DNA of 64,000 nt from assembly GCA_963770375.1 (NCBI GenBank), contig CAVYPM010000017.1, positions 759,139 to 823,138 on the forward strand. The letters run 5' to 3'. Below the pieces are notes generated by a model, which made no database searches, was not told where the DNA came from, and saw nothing but the letters and a program-made list of their open reading frames with translations. The stretch's first letter is position 1; each line of letters opens with the position of its first letter. Of this stretch, positions 28,454 to 38,685 are shown piece by piece. The DNA comes from DASVBE01 sp963770375 (GTDB taxonomy: Bacteria; Actinomycetota; Actinomycetes; Streptosporangiales; Streptosporangiaceae). The translations under genes were made by a program, and so were the position numbers.

Positions 28454-29098
28454 ATGATTCCGGTCAGTCATGTCCTGGCGTTCGCCGCGGTGGCCGCGGT
28501 GCTGATCGCCGTGCCCGGGCCGAGCGTGCTGTTCACGGTCAGCCGTGCGGTGACGGCCGGCCGCCGGGCCGCCATGTTCACCGTTGTGGGCAACGAGCTG
28601 GGCCTGGTCGTGCAGGTCGTCGCGGTCGCGTTCGGCGCGGGCGCGCTCGTCCAGCGGTCCGCGGAAGTGTTCACCGCGGTCAAGCTGGCCGGCGCGGTGT
28701 ACCTGGTCTACCTGGGCGTCCAGGCGATCCGGCACCGGCAGTCCATGGCCGCCGCGCTGGCCGGGAAGGTCGCGCCGGTGACCGGCGGCCGGGCGCTGCG
28801 GGACGGGTTCATGGTCGGGGTGGCCAACCCCAAGACGATCGTGTTCCTGACCATCGCGCTGCCCGGGTTCACCGTGACCGGTCCTGGGTCGCTGCCGGTC
28901 CCGGCGCAGATGATCATCCTCGGGATGCTGTTCCCGGTCATCGCGCTCGTCCTGGACAGCGTGTGGGCGGCCGCCGCGGGCACGGCCCGGCAGTGGTTCG
29001 CCCGGTCGCCGCGGCGGCTGGCGCTGGTCGGGGGAACGGGCGGGCTGGTGATGATCGGCCTTGGTATCAGCCTCGCGGCAACGGGCCGTAACGAATAA
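28454..29098 (+). CDS. LysE/RhtB-family exporter
   Basis: A six-helix inner-membrane exporter of amino acids or similar compounds, 214 residues. The signature is AVPGPSVLFTVSRAVTAGRRAA near residue 21 and GVANPKTIVFLTIALPGF near 118, with the proline- and glycine-containing helix breaks of the family. It follows the ECF41 gene by 60 bp with its own ATG. It could be read through from the ECF41 operon. Confidence 0.88.
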   Translation: MIPVSHVLAFAAVAAVLIAVPGPSVLFTVSRAVTAGRRAAMFTVVGNELGLVVQVVAVAFGAGALVQRSAEVFTAVKLAGAVYLVYLGVQAIRHRQSMAAALAGKVAPVTGGRALRDGFMVGVANPKTIVFLTIALPGFTVTGPGSLPVPAQMIILGMLFPVIALVLDSVWAAAAGTARQWFARSPRRLALVGGTGGLVMIGLGISLAATGRNE

Positions 29099-29144
29099 AC
29101 CTTCGGCTCGCGGCCCGGAGCAGGCTAGCGAGGATCGTGGCGGG

Positions 29145-29962
29145 TCAGCCGGGTTTGCGGCCCCAGGTCGTGAAGTACAGCATCGGCAGCATCACCGTGC
29201 CCGGCGCCTCGATGTGCGCGCGGGCGGCCCGGTCCAGGTCGTCCAGCTCGCGCTCGGTGAGCAGCCCGGCGGCCAGGATCCGCGGCCGCAGGCTGCGGAC
29301 CAGGTCCGGGACGATCATGCGGCGCCGGTGCCCGGCCGGGTGCAGGTCCGCGTAGACGCGCGTGCCGACGTCGGTCAGCCCGGCGTCCCGGTACAGCGCG
29401 GCCACCCGGCGGCCCATGCCCAGGTCGGCATCGGCCAGCTGCCAGGCCTGGCGGAGCAGCGCGGCCAGCCTGTCCCACGCCTCGTGCGGCGGGTCGCAGA
29501 TGCAGATGGCGTCGGCCTCCTCGCCGGCCACCCAGCCGCCGGGCCGGGCCAGCCGCGCCATCTCCGCCACCACGTCGCCCGGCCACGGGATGTTGATCAG
29601 CAGCAGCCGCGCGTAGACCAGGTCGAACGAGCCGCGGCAGACCGGTCGCGCGGGCGTCGGCGCACCGGACGGTCACGTTTCCCAGGCCCCGCGCGGCGGC
29701 GAAGTCCCCGGCCAGGCGGACGTGGTCCGGGTTGACGTCCACGCCGGTGACGTGACCGCCGGGTGCCGTCAGGCCGGCCAGCAGGCCGAGGTTGCCGCGG
29801 GCCGCAGCCCAGGTCGAGGGTGTTCCAGCCGGGCTGGACACCCAGCCGGGCGAACAGTTCCTCGCTGCGCGGCCGCAGGTCATCGGCCTGCCTGCGGAGC
29901 CGTTCCTGCTCGATGCCGCCGCTGCCCAGCGTGTACTGCGGCAGTGTCACGCTCTCCGTCAT
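29145..29962 (-). CDS. SAM-dependent methyltransferase, two frameshifts
   Basis: A class I methyltransferase of about 270 residues, reconstructed from three frames. Motif I is NTLDLGCG followed, after an indel near 29805, by GNLGLLAGLTAPGGHVTGVD. A second indel near 29645 leads to FDLVYARLLLINIPWPGDVV, motif IV/V. The C-terminal part contains LRQAWQLADADLGMGRR and ends TVMLPMLYFTTWGRKPG. ATG 29962 is preferred as start because GGAAGGGG lies upstream. It probably methylates a small molecule. It is divergent from the oxidase gene at 30194. Confidence 0.75.
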
Positions 29963-30193
29963 GGTTCTCATCGCCCCTTCCCTGCCGTCCTGGTGACCCG
30001 ACGGTAGGCAGCCCGGGGCCCACCGCCTCAGGGTGGCCCCCTGAACTTCTCCGGGCTAGCCCCGAGAGCACCGGCCACCGCCTGGCCTGCGAGACTCCGG
30101 GTGCGGGGCCGGACGGCGGGACCGGGAAACTTGATCTTGCGGGTCCGTGCGGGCCGGGGACAGACTGGCGGGAACCAGGAGGAGGGTGGCGCA

Positions 30194-31407
30194 TTGGCTG
30201 GCAGGCGGTGGCCCCGGTGGTCGGAACTCCAGCCGCTGCTGCAACCCCAGCGGATCCCGCTGGACCCGGTCGAGCGGCGGCTCGGCAACGCGCACACGAT
30301 CGGCGACCTGCGGGCGATTGCCCGGCACCGGGTGCCGCGGGCCGTGTTCGACTACACCGACGGGGCGGCCGAGGAGGAGATCTCGCTGCGCCGGGCCCGG
30401 CGGGCGTTCGCCCGGGTCGAGTTCCAGCCCCAGGTGCTGCACGACGTGAGCGAGGTGGACACCAGCGCCACCGTGCTCGGCCGGACCTGGCCGATGCCGT
30501 TCATGCTGGCCCCGACCGGGTTCACCCGGATGATGCACCACGAGGGCGAGCGGGCAGGGGGCCGGGCCGCGGCCGCCCGCGGGCTCACCTACGGGCTGTC
30601 GACGATGGGCACGACCTCGATCGAGGAGCTGGCGCAGGAGATCCCGGACAGCCCGAGTGGTTCCAGCTGTACGTGTGGCGGGACCGGGGCGCGGGCCAGG
30701 ACCTGGTCGAGCGGGCCAAGGCGGCGGGCTACGAGGCGCTGCTGCTGACCGTGGACACCCAGGTCGGCGGCGGCCGGATGCGCGACGTGCGGAACGGGCT
30801 GACGATCCCGCCCGCCCTCACCCCGTCCACCGTGCTGGACGCGGCGCTGCACCCGGCCTGGTGGCTGAACCTGCTGACCACCGAGCCGCTGTCGTTCGCC
30901 AGCCTGCATAGCTACCAGGGCACGATCGCCGAGCTGGTGGGCACGCTGTTCGACCCGTCGATGACGTACGACGCCATCGACTGGCTGCGCGGTATCTGGC
31001 CGGGCCCGCTGCTGATCAAGGGCATCACCACGGTGGCCGACGCCAAGGCGGTGGTGGACCGCGGCGCGGACGGCGTGATCGTGTCCAGCCACGGCGCCCG
31101 GCAGCTGGACCGCACCCCGGTCCCGCTGGAGGTGCTCGCCCCGGTCGTGGACGCGATCGGCGACCGGGCCGAGGTGCTGCTGGACACCGGGATCACCAAC
31201 GGCGGCGACATCGTGGCGGCCATGGCCCTGGGGGCGAAGGGCTGCCTGACCGGGCGGGCCTGGCTGTACGGGCTGATGGCGGGCGGCGAGCGGGGCGTTG
31301 ACCGGGCCATCGGGATCCTGGCCGGGCAGATCAAGCGGACGATGCAGCTGCTGGGCGTGGCCCGGGTCGCGGACCTGAACCGGTCGCACGTGCGGCTGCG
31401 CCCCTGA
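30194..31407 (+). CDS. FMN-dependent alpha-hydroxy acid oxidase/dehydrogenase, one frameshift
   Basis: The enzyme oxidises L-2-hydroxy acids such as lactate on FMN. The N-terminal part has VPRAVFDYTDGAAEEEISL, MPFMLAPTGFTRMMHHEGE and YGLSTMGTTSIEEL. An indel near 30650 shifts the frame, and the rest has WFQLYVWRDRGAGQDLVERA, the FMN/substrate segment LIKGITTVADAKAVVDRG and VSSHGARQLDRTPVPLEVL, whose SxHGxRQ motif holds the catalytic His and Arg. TTG 30194 is chosen since AGGAGG precedes it; the GTG at 30101 is less likely. It is the first of three closely spaced genes with formamidase and SDR. Confidence 0.85.
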
Positions 31408-31451
31408 GGACGCGCCCCTGAGGAAGCAGAGGCACGAGAGGAAGGCTGGTC

Positions 31452-32449
31452 ATGGAGGTTGTCGAGTTCCGCCCGGAGCGGGAGCAGTACGCGTTCACGT
31501 TCGGTGGAGTCCCTCCCGTCCGCCGGGTACGCCCGGCACCATGCTGCGGTTGTGGACCGAGGACGCGTACTGCGGCACCCTCCGCTCGGCGGATCTGCCA
31601 GCACCTCGCTGACGATGCCGTTCGTGAACCCGCAGACCGGCCCGTTCTACGTCGAGGGCGCGGAGCCTGGGGACACCCTGGTGCTGCACTTCGTCGAGCT
31701 CACGCCGGCCCGGGACTGCGGTGTGTCGCACGACCATCCCGTTCTTCGGCGGCCTGACGAGCACCGACAGGACGGCCACGCTGCAGGACCCGCTGCCGGA
31801 GCGGACCTGGGTCTACGAGGTGGACTCCGACAAGCAGACGGTCGGGTTCCAGGCCCAGAGCAGCGGGTTGGAGCTCGCGCTGCCGCTGGAGCCGATGCTG
31901 GGCACTGTCGGGCTCGCGCCCGCCGCGTTCGAGGCTCGCTCGTCGCTGGTGCCGGATGTGTTCGGCGGCAACATGGACACACCGGAGATGCGCGCGGGCG
32001 CGACCTGTTACCTCAAGGTCAACGTCGAGGGCGCACTGTTCTCGATCGGTGACGGTCACTACCGCCAGGGCGAGGGCGAGTCCTGCGGGACCGCGGTCGA
32101 GGGCGCGATGAACGTCGTACTGATCGTCGAGCTGCTGAAGACGCCCGGACCGACGTGGCCGCGGATCGAGAACGACGACTACCTGGCCGTGGTCGGGTCG
32201 AGCCGTCCGCTCGAGGACGCGTGGCGGGCTGGTCAGGTCGACATGGTCGGCTGGCTCGGTTCGCTGTACGGACTGGACAAGCTGGACGCCTACCAGCTGT
32301 TGAGCCAGATCAGCGAGGCCCCACTGGCCAACGTCGTCGACGTCAACTACAGCGTGGTCACCAAGGTCCCGAAGCGCCTGCTACCGGCGACGAACGTGTA
32401 CGACGGCATCCACGAGCACCTGCGCGAGGCCGCGGCGCAGAACCGGTAG
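31452..32449 (+). CDS. Acetamidase/formamidase-family amidohydrolase, frameshifted
   Basis: This is a FmdA/AmdA-type enzyme that hydrolyses formamide or short amides to the acid and ammonia. Three frames are needed over the first 280 bp: MEVVEFRPEREQYAFTFGG, then PGTMLRLWTEDAYCGTL, then TMPFVNPQTGPFYVEGAEPG with LVLHFVELTPARDCG. The remainder is uninterrupted, from TIPFFGGLTSTDRTATLQD through NVEGALFSIGDGHYRQGEGE (the metal-binding Asp-His segment) to the end. The length, about 330 residues, is normal. It is 44 bp downstream of the oxidase gene and 54 bp upstream of the SDR. Confidence 0.82.
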
Positions 32450-32503
32450 GTCCCGCGGGCGGGCCGGAAGTCAGAGCACTATCCGAGCGAAGGAGGCAAC
32501 GAG

Positions 32504-33267
32504 GTGGACCTTGGTCTGCAGGGACGGCGTGCCCTGGTAACCGGCGGGACGCGCGGGATCGGCCGCGCGATTGTCGACGTGCTGTCCGCCGAGGGCGCGG
32601 CGGTCGGGTTCTGCGCGCGTACCGCGGCGGATGTGACCGGCACCGTCGAGGCGTTCACCAAGCAGGGGCGCAACGTTGCCGGGCACGTCCTGGACGTGGC
32701 CGACGGGCAGGGCATGCAGACGTGGGTGGAGGAGGCGGCGGGGGCGCTGGGCGGCGTGGACATCGTGGTCGCCAACGTCAGCGCGCTGGCCATTCCCGGA
32801 CGAGCCCGGCCAGCTGGAAGGCCAGCTTCGAGACCGACATGATGGGCACGGTCGGCCTGGTCCGCGCGGCCATGCCGTACCTGGAGCGCAGCGACGCCGC
32901 GTCGATCGTGACGATCTCCTCGGTGTCCGGCCGGGAGATCGACTTCGCGGCCGGCCCGTACGGCACCTTCAAGGCCGCGATCATCCACTACACCCAGGGC
33001 CTCGCCTACCAGCTGGCCGGCAAGGGCATCCGGGCCAACACGCTGTCCCCCGGCAACACCTACTTCGACGGCGGCGTCTGGCAGAGCATCGAGCAGGGGA
33101 ACCCTGACCTGTTCAGCCAGGCCATGGCGCTGAACCCGACGGGGCGGATGGCGAAGCCCGAGGAAATCGCCCGCGGCGTGGCCTTCCTGGCCAGCCCCGC
33201 GGCGAGCTTCGTCACCGGCGCCAACCTCGTCATCGACGGCGCCCTCACCCGCGGCGTGCAGTTCTGA
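32504..33267 (+). CDS. Short-chain dehydrogenase/reductase, one frameshift
   Basis: A classical SDR of about 254 residues: cofactor motif ALVTGGTRGIGRAIVDVL, structural motif VDIVVANVS (NNAG replaced by ANVS), catalytic Ser in VTISSVSG and the YGTFK active-site pair. The sequence PGNTYFDGG follows. A one-base deletion near 32800 interrupts it after LAIP. GTG 32504 is preceded by AAGGAGG. It is the last gene of the oxidase-formamidase-SDR group. The family includes 3-oxoacyl-ACP reductases and many alcohol dehydrogenases, so no substrate can be named. Confidence 0.85.
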
Positions 33268-33358
33268 GGCGGCAGGCGGGCAGAACCGCCGCTTCGCCAG
33301 AACCGCGGTGGGTTGCGGCTGCGGCTGCGGCCGCCGTTCAGCGCCACCTCAGGCTGCG

Positions 33359-36300
33359 TCAGCGGCCCGCATTGGAGTGCTGCAACGCCGGTAGCGGGCC
33401 GCTTCGGCCGGGAGGAGCGCCGGGCCGGGCAGCGAACTCAGCCGGGATCGAGCAAGGGCAAGCTCGCCGAGCGGCTACGCCCGCACTGCGCCGGGAGGCT
33501 GGCATCAGCCGCACGGCCGGAGCGCGGCCTGGCCGCCACCGTGCGGGGTGAGGCTGATCCAGGCCGAGCGGCCCGCTATGGGCGCGGAGCTTGGCGCGGA
33601 CCCGCTCGCTGTCTGGGTGGTCCAGGTCGCCGAAGATGCGCGCGGCCTGCTGCCAGGCCCGGCGGGCCGCGTCCAGGTCCCCCATGCCGCAGTGAGCGTC
33701 GCCGATGTGATCGAGCGTGTCGGCCTCGTTGTACCGGTCGGTGAGTTCCCGGCAGAGGCTGAGGGACCGCTCGTAGCAGCGCACGGCTTGCTGATAATCG
33801 CCGAGCTGAAGATGGATGTAGCCCAGGCTGTCCCAGGTATCGGATTCCCCGCTCCGCTCGCCTAGCGCCTGGTTCGCGGCGAGCGCCTGCTCGCAGTAGG
33901 CGATGGCCTGCTGGTAGTGGCCGAGCAGGGCGTGGCAGTAGCCGACGTCGTTGAGCGCCGTGGGCAGCATGGCGGCGTGGTTCCCGGCCCGGTACAGCTC
34001 GAGGGCCAGCAGGGAGTGCCTGAGCGCATCGGCGGGCCGCTCTGCCCGCTCGGCTAGCCAGGTCAGGCTGCTGTGGATGCGGGCCTGGCTGACCTGGTCG
34101 CCGAGCATCCCGAAGCGCCGCAGCGCGTCACGGAAATGGGGGCCCGCCTCGGAGAACTGGCCAGAGCGGGCGTAAGCGAGCGCTATGCCGTGCCGGGCAT
34201 GCGCCTGGCCGGCCAGGTCATTGCTGCGGCCCGCGGCGGCCAATGCGATGTCCTGCACCAGGAGCTGATCATCCCAGCGGCCGAGGCGGAGGAGGAAAGT
34301 CGTCAGCGCCCACGCCAGCTGCCAGGCGTGGGTGCCGAACCCGGCTCCGGCGGCCATCGGCACGCCGGCAACGAGCGCGGCGTGCTCGGCGGTGAACCAG
34401 GACAGCGCCTCCTCAGCGGTCGCCGTCCCGGCGAGGACAACCCCGGGCCGGGGCGGCACCGGGATGATCGGGGCCAGGCTCGGCTCCAGCAGCAACGCGG
34501 CAGTGCAGGCGGTGTGCAGGTAATGGTCGAGCAGACGGCCCAGGGCCGTGAGGCGGGCCTGGTCGCTGTCCTGGGCCTGGGCCTGCTCGGTCGCGTAGGC
34601 CCGGAGCAGGTCGTGCATGGTGTACCGGCCGGGGGAATGCTCGGTGAGCAGGTGGGCGCGGGCCAGATCGGTCATGAGGGCGTGCACTCGGGCGGGCGGG
34701 AGCCCGGTCAGGCTGGCCGCGGCGTGGACCGCGAGGTCCGGGCCGGGATGCAGCCCCATCAGGCGGTACAGCCGCGCCGCGTCGGCGCTCAGCGCGCGAT
34801 AGGACCACGAGAACACCGCCCGGGCGTCGGTGGCGAGGTCATCGCCGCCGAAGGCGTCCAGCGTACGGGTGGTTGCGCGGAGTTCGGCGGCCAGGACGGC
34901 GAGCGGGAAGGCGGGCTGAGTGGCGGCGCGCGCGGCGGCGATGGCCAGCGCGAGGGGAAGCCGTGCGCAGCGGGCGATGATGTCGTCGACCGCGTCACGT
35001 TCGCGGCCGATCCGGCCGGCGCCGAGGCGGCAGGTGAGCAGCTCGCGGGCTTCAGCCGTGGTGAGCAGGTCCAGCGTCAGCGGAACCGCGCCCTGTCCGG
35101 CGACCAGGCCGGTGAGGTTAGTGCGGCTGGTCACGAGGGCCATGCAGCCGGGCGACCCGGGGAGCAACGGGCGGACCTGCTCGACGTCGCGCGCATTGTC
35201 CAGCACGACGAGCACGCGCCTGCCGGCGAGCAGGCTCCGGTACAGCCCAGCCTGGGCCGGCAGCTCAGCCGGGATACCGTCCGCCGGCACGCCGAGCGCC
35301 GCCAGGAATCCCTGCATCGCCGCCCCGGGCTCCAGCGCCTGCCCGGCCGGATCGAATCCGCGCAGGTTGACATACAGCTGGCCGTCCGGGAACCGGGCGG
35401 CCACCCGGTGCGCCCAGTACACGGCCAGCGCTGTCTTGCCCACACCGGCCGTGCCGGACACCGCGGAGATAACCGCCGCGGGTGGTGCGGAGGACGCGGC
35501 GGCGCCCGTCTGCGGCAGCAGCGCGTCGAGGCGGGCCAGCTCGGCCAGGCGCCCGGCGAAGGCCGGGACGGCCGAGGGCAGCTGTGCGGGCACCGGCGTC
35601 CCTGGCCTGGTCGCAGGCAGCGTAACCGCGGGCGCGGCCAGGTCGAGCTCCGGGTCCTGGCGGAGGATCGCGGTCTGAAGGTCGCTGATCATCCGGCTGA
35701 GGCCGATACCCAGCTCCTGGCCGAGCGTGTCCCGCAGCTGGCGGCAGGCGGCCAGCGCATCGGCCTGCTGGCCGCTCCGGTACAGCGCCAGCATGAGCTG
35801 CGCGTGGAGCTGCTCATCCAGCGGGTGCTCCGCGGCCAGCTGCTCCAGGTCAGGCAGCAGAGCAGCATGCTCCCCGGCCCCCAGCCGGGCCTGGACGAGG
35901 GCCCGCTTGATCTGCAGCCACAGCTGATCCAGGCGCCTCGCCTGTCCCTCCAGCCAGGGCAGGCCGGCCAGATCCGGCAATGGCTGCCCGCGCCACAGCG
36001 CCAGCGCGGCCCGCAGGTGCTGTGTTCCCTGGACCGGATCGGCTGCCTGGACACCCTGCCGCAGCAGGTGCTCGGCGACCCGCACGTCGGTGTCAGCAGC
36101 GCTGGGGTCCAGGGCATAGCCGGGCGGGCGGGCCACGATCGCGGCCCCGTTCCCAAGGACCTTGCGCAGCTGGGAAACGTGCTTCTGCAGCGTGTTCAGC
36201 GAGGCCGGCGGCGGGCCGTCCGCCCAGACGGCTTCGGCCAGCCGGTCGGCACTGACGATTTCGCCGTGGTTCAGGGCCAGCACGGCCAGCACCGCCTTAC

Positions 36301-36373
36301 GGCGCAGCCCAGCGACCAGCCGCGGCTCCCCGTCCACCACGACATCGACCGGCCCAAGCAGCCGCACCTGCAT
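33359..36373 (-). CDS. AfsR/SARP-family transcriptional regulator (OmpR-type HTH, BTAD, NB-ARC, TPR)
   Basis: This regulator of about 1000 residues has, in order: a winged-helix domain (MQVRLLGPVDVVVDGEPRLV, ADRLAEAVWADGPP, HVSQLRKVLG); a bacterial activation domain (BTAD) to about residue 250; an NB-ARC ATPase with P-loop GTAGVGKTAL and Walker B VLVVLDNARD; and C-terminal TPR repeats (GYCHALLGHYQQAIAYCEQA, GYIHLQLGDYQQAVRCYERS, GDAHCGMGDLDAARRAWQQA). Such AfsR-like proteins switch on secondary metabolism or development. The final 60 residues are Arg- and Pro-rich with no similarity to TPRs and may be read-through after a lost stop. No biosynthetic cluster is adjacent. Confidence 0.9.
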   Translation of the reverse strand: MQVRLLGPVDVVVDGEPRLVAGLRRKAVLAVLALNHGEIVSADRLAEAVWADGPPPASLNTLQKHVSQLRKVLGNGAAIVARPPGYALDPSAADTDVRVAEHLLRQGVQAADPVQGTQHLRAALALWRGQPLPDLAGLPWLEGQARRLDQLWLQIKRALVQARLGAGEHAALLPDLEQLAAEHPLDEQLHAQLMLALYRSGQQADALAACRQLRDTLGQELGIGLSRMISDLQTAILRQDPELDLAAPAVTLPATRPGTPVPAQLPSAVPAFAGRLAELARLDALLPQTGAAASSAPPAAVISAVSGTAGVGKTALAVYWAHRVAARFPDGQLYVNLRGFDPAGQALEPGAAMQGFLAALGVPADGIPAELPAQAGLYRSLLAGRRVLVVLDNARDVEQVRPLLPGSPGCMALVTSRTNLTGLVAGQGAVPLTLDLLTTAEARELLTCRLGAGRIGRERDAVDDIIARCARLPLALAIAAARAATQPAFPLAVLAAELRATTRTLDAFGGDDLATDARAVFSWSYRALSADAARLYRLMGLHPGPDLAVHAAASLTGLPPARVHALMTDLARAHLLTEHSPGRYTMHDLLRAYATEQAQAQDSDQARLTALGRLLDHYLHTACTAALLLEPSLAPIIPVPPRPGVVLAGTATAEEALSWFTAEHAALVAGVPMAAGAGFGTHAWQLAWALTTFLLRLGRWDDQLLVQDIALAAAGRSNDLAGQAHARHGIALAYARSGQFSEAGPHFRDALRRFGMLGDQVSQARIHSSLTWLAERAERPADALRHSLLALELYRAGNHAAMLPTALNDVGYCHALLGHYQQAIAYCEQALAANQALGERSGESDTWDSLGYIHLQLGDYQQAVRCYERSLSLCRELTDRYNEADTLDHIGDAHCGMGDLDAARRAWQQAARIFGDLDHPDSERVRAKLRAHSGPLGLDQPHPARWRPGRAPAVRLMPASRRSAGVAARRACPCSIPAEFAARPGAPPGRSGPLPALQHSNAGR

Positions 36374-36615
36374 GACAGTCCTCCGCCCGCGGCCGCGAGT
36401 TCGGCCTCGGTGTGACAACGGACCGCCATGACGCCAGGTTCGGCAACGCGTCCGTGGCCGCCAGAAGCCGCCCGCGGAGGCGCCGCGTCAGCGCCGGGTC
36501 AGCGCCGGGTCAGCGCGAGCCGCCAGTGTCGGATGTACCGGCAGTGGTGGGCCTGCTGATGGCTGGCCTCTATTCGCCGGGTGGAACTGAACAAGTTACG
36601 AAAGGAAGATTCAAG

Positions 36616-37233
36616 GTGATCATTCGCCGTATAATCGTCGGGTCAGGGGAGCCCATTTCCATAGCACGCAGAGCGGCCGCCCTGCTGCTTGCCGGGGCGC
36701 TGGCGGCAGGCCTCAGCATGGGCAAGGCGGGAGCCGCCCAGGTGGCCGGCGGAATTATCACCCCGCCCTCTTACGGGGAATATCACGAGCTCTTCAACCC
36801 GTACCTCACCAACCAGACCTACAAATGCCTGGATGTGCCCAGTGCTTCTAACTCGCCTGGGGCGACCCTGCAGATGTTCCGCTGCCATGGCTGGGATCCC
36901 GACGGCCGCAACCAGCGATGGACATTCTTCCGCCTGGGCGAGCTGCCGACCGGCGAGTCCATCGTTGATATCCTGAACGGCAATAGTGGTTTGTGCCTAG
37001 CGTCCACCGGGCCCGGACAGTGGCTCACTCAGGACCATTGCAGCGGTCCCGCGGCTACGTGGCTGCCGGTTCCCAATCCGTACGACCCCGGCGGGTTCGA
37101 ACTGCAGAACTACCTGTTCCGTGCCTATTGCGCGACAGTCAACGATTTTACCGGTGACCATACCCGGCTGACGCTGCGTCTTTGCAACGGGAATCCCGCG
37201 GACACGTACCTGCAGGACTGGGAACTGGGCTAG
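36616..37233 (+). CDS. Secreted ricin-type (beta-trefoil) lectin-like protein
   Basis: A protein of about 205 residues with a signal peptide (RRAAALLLAGALAAGLSMG) and one beta-trefoil domain with QxW-like repeats: YKCLDVPSASNSPGATLQMF, NQRWTFF, LCLASTGPGQWLTQDHCSG and TLRLCNGNPADTYLQDWEL. The domain likely binds carbohydrate outside the cell. GTG 36616 is chosen because AAAGGAAG lies before it. The gene and its 5' flank are visibly less GC-rich than the surroundings, suggesting recent acquisition. Its stop overlaps the stop of the convergent serine hydrolase gene. Confidence 0.75.
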   Translation: MIIRRIIVGSGEPISIARRAAALLLAGALAAGLSMGKAGAAQVAGGIITPPSYGEYHELFNPYLTNQTYKCLDVPSASNSPGATLQMFRCHGWDPDGRNQRWTFFRLGELPTGESIVDILNGNSGLCLASTGPGQWLTQDHCSGPAATWLPVPNPYDPGGFELQNYLFRAYCATVNDFTGDHTRLTLRLCNGNPADTYLQDWELG

Positions 37234-38657
37234 GCGGGCGGCGGCTGGACACCGTCCGCCGGGACCGTGTCCAGCCGGGTCAGGGTCATGGCCGCCAGGA
37301 ACATCGCGGTCACCTGGCCGTCGGCCCGGCGGCGGAACACCGCCTTCTCGCCGGACTCGCGGAAGCCCGGACCGACCGTGAACGTGTCCTGGTCACCGGC
37401 CGGGGTCAGCTCGGGACGGTAGGCCGGGACCCCGGGGTCGGTCAGCACCAGCGCCCCGTCCCGCCACTCCAGCCGCAGGGTCACGCCCAGCTCCGGCAGC
37501 GAGTACAGGCCGAGCAGCGGCTGGACGGCCGCGGGCACCGGCACGGCCTGGCCCGCGGCGGGCCGGCCGGGGGTCTCCTCGCCCGCCGCGGCGGCCAGCG
37601 CGAAGGCCAGCTCGGCGGTCGGGGCGATGCCGTTCGCCAGCACGATCGCGCCCAGCGGCCGTTCCCGGTCGAAGCACACCGTGCTGGTGAAGCCGGGCAG
37701 GCCGCCGTCGTGCTGGACCCACACCACGCCGTCCCGCCGGGTCGCGAACCAGCTGATCCCCCACGCGCGGGCCCAGTCCGGGTCGGCCAGGTAGCGGGGC
37801 GTGTGCATGGCCCGCAGCTGGGCGGCGGGCAGCACCTTCTCCGCGCCCGCGCCGCCGGCCTCCGCGCCCGCCGGGTAGGCGCTGAGCTGGAAGGCCAGCC
37901 ACCGGGCCAGGTCGGCCACCGAGGACCACAGACCGCCCTCGGCGTGCACCACCGGGGTGACCGCGGCGGGCACCAGCACGTCGGTGAACGGCTCGCACCG
38001 GTAGCCGGTGGCGCGGCGGGCCGCCAGCCCGGGCGGCAGCGGGTCGAACCCGGTCGAGGTCAGGCCCAGTGGCTCGAGGATGGCCTGGCGCAGGTAGTCC
38101 GGGTAGGGCGTGCCGCTGACCCGGGCGACGATCTCGCCGAGCAGCTGGTAGCCCAGGTTCGAGTACTTGGACTGTGAGTTCGGCGGGACCTTCAGGCCGA
38201 CCTCGGCGGCCCGGGCCAGGTTCCGCGCCGCGCTGCCCTCGTAGGCCGGCCCGGCCCAGTCCGTGCCCGGCGGCTCGCCCTGCAGGCCGGACTCGTGCGA
38301 CAGCAGCCGGCCGATGGTCAGCGTCTCCACCGGCCCGAACGGGCTGCCGATCGCGCGCAGCTCGGGCAGGTGCCGTACCGCCGGGTCGTCGAGGTGCAGC
38401 CCGCCGTTCCCGGCGAGCTGCATGATCGCCGTGCCGGTGAACGTCTTGGTGATCGACGCGACCCGCAGCAGCGTGGTCTCCTCCGGCGCCCGCCCGGCCG
38501 CCACGTCAGCGAGGCCGCAGCCCGCCGACCAGGCCAGCTCGCCGTCCCGGACAACCCCGGCAGAGATACCCGCCAGGCCCCGGGGCCGGTGCTCCCGGAG
38601 AAACCCGGCGGTCAGTTCCTCCAGCCGGGCCGACGAGGCGATGACTGATCCCGCCAC
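37230..38657 (-). CDS. Serine hydrolase of the beta-lactamase/penicillin-binding (class C) family
   Basis: This is a 475-residue protein. The SxxK motif with the nucleophile is ASITKTFTGTAIMQL. The YxN motif is KYSNLGYQLLGEIVARVSG, and an HxG-like motif is HDGGLPGFTSTVCFD. The C-terminal part from about residue 380 is a lipocalin-like beta domain found in many esterase-like members. There is no signal peptide, so it is probably cytoplasmic, an esterase or peptidase rather than a lactamase. It lies upstream of the UBP zinc-finger gene in the opposite reading order, 28 bp away. Confidence 0.82.
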   Translation of the reverse strand: MAGSVIASSARLEELTAGFLREHRPRGLAGISAGVVRDGELAWSAGCGLADVAAGRAPEETTLLRVASITKTFTGTAIMQLAGNGGLHLDDPAVRHLPELRAIGSPFGPVETLTIGRLLSHESGLQGEPPGTDWAGPAYEGSAARNLARAAEVGLKVPPNSQSKYSNLGYQLLGEIVARVSGTPYPDYLRQAILEPLGLTSTGFDPLPPGLAARRATGYRCEPFTDVLVPAAVTPVVHAEGGLWSSVADLARWLAFQLSAYPAGAEAGGAGAEKVLPAAQLRAMHTPRYLADPDWARAWGISWFATRRDGVVWVQHDGGLPGFTSTVCFDRERPLGAIVLANGIAPTAELAFALAAAAGEETPGRPAAGQAVPVPAAVQPLLGLYSLPELGVTLRLEWRDGALVLTDPGVPAYRPELTPAGDQDTFTVGPGFRESGEKAVFRRRADGQVTAMFLAAMTLTRLDTVPADGVQPPPA

Positions 38658-38685
38658 AGCGTGCTCCCGTGTGTCAGTGCCCGTG

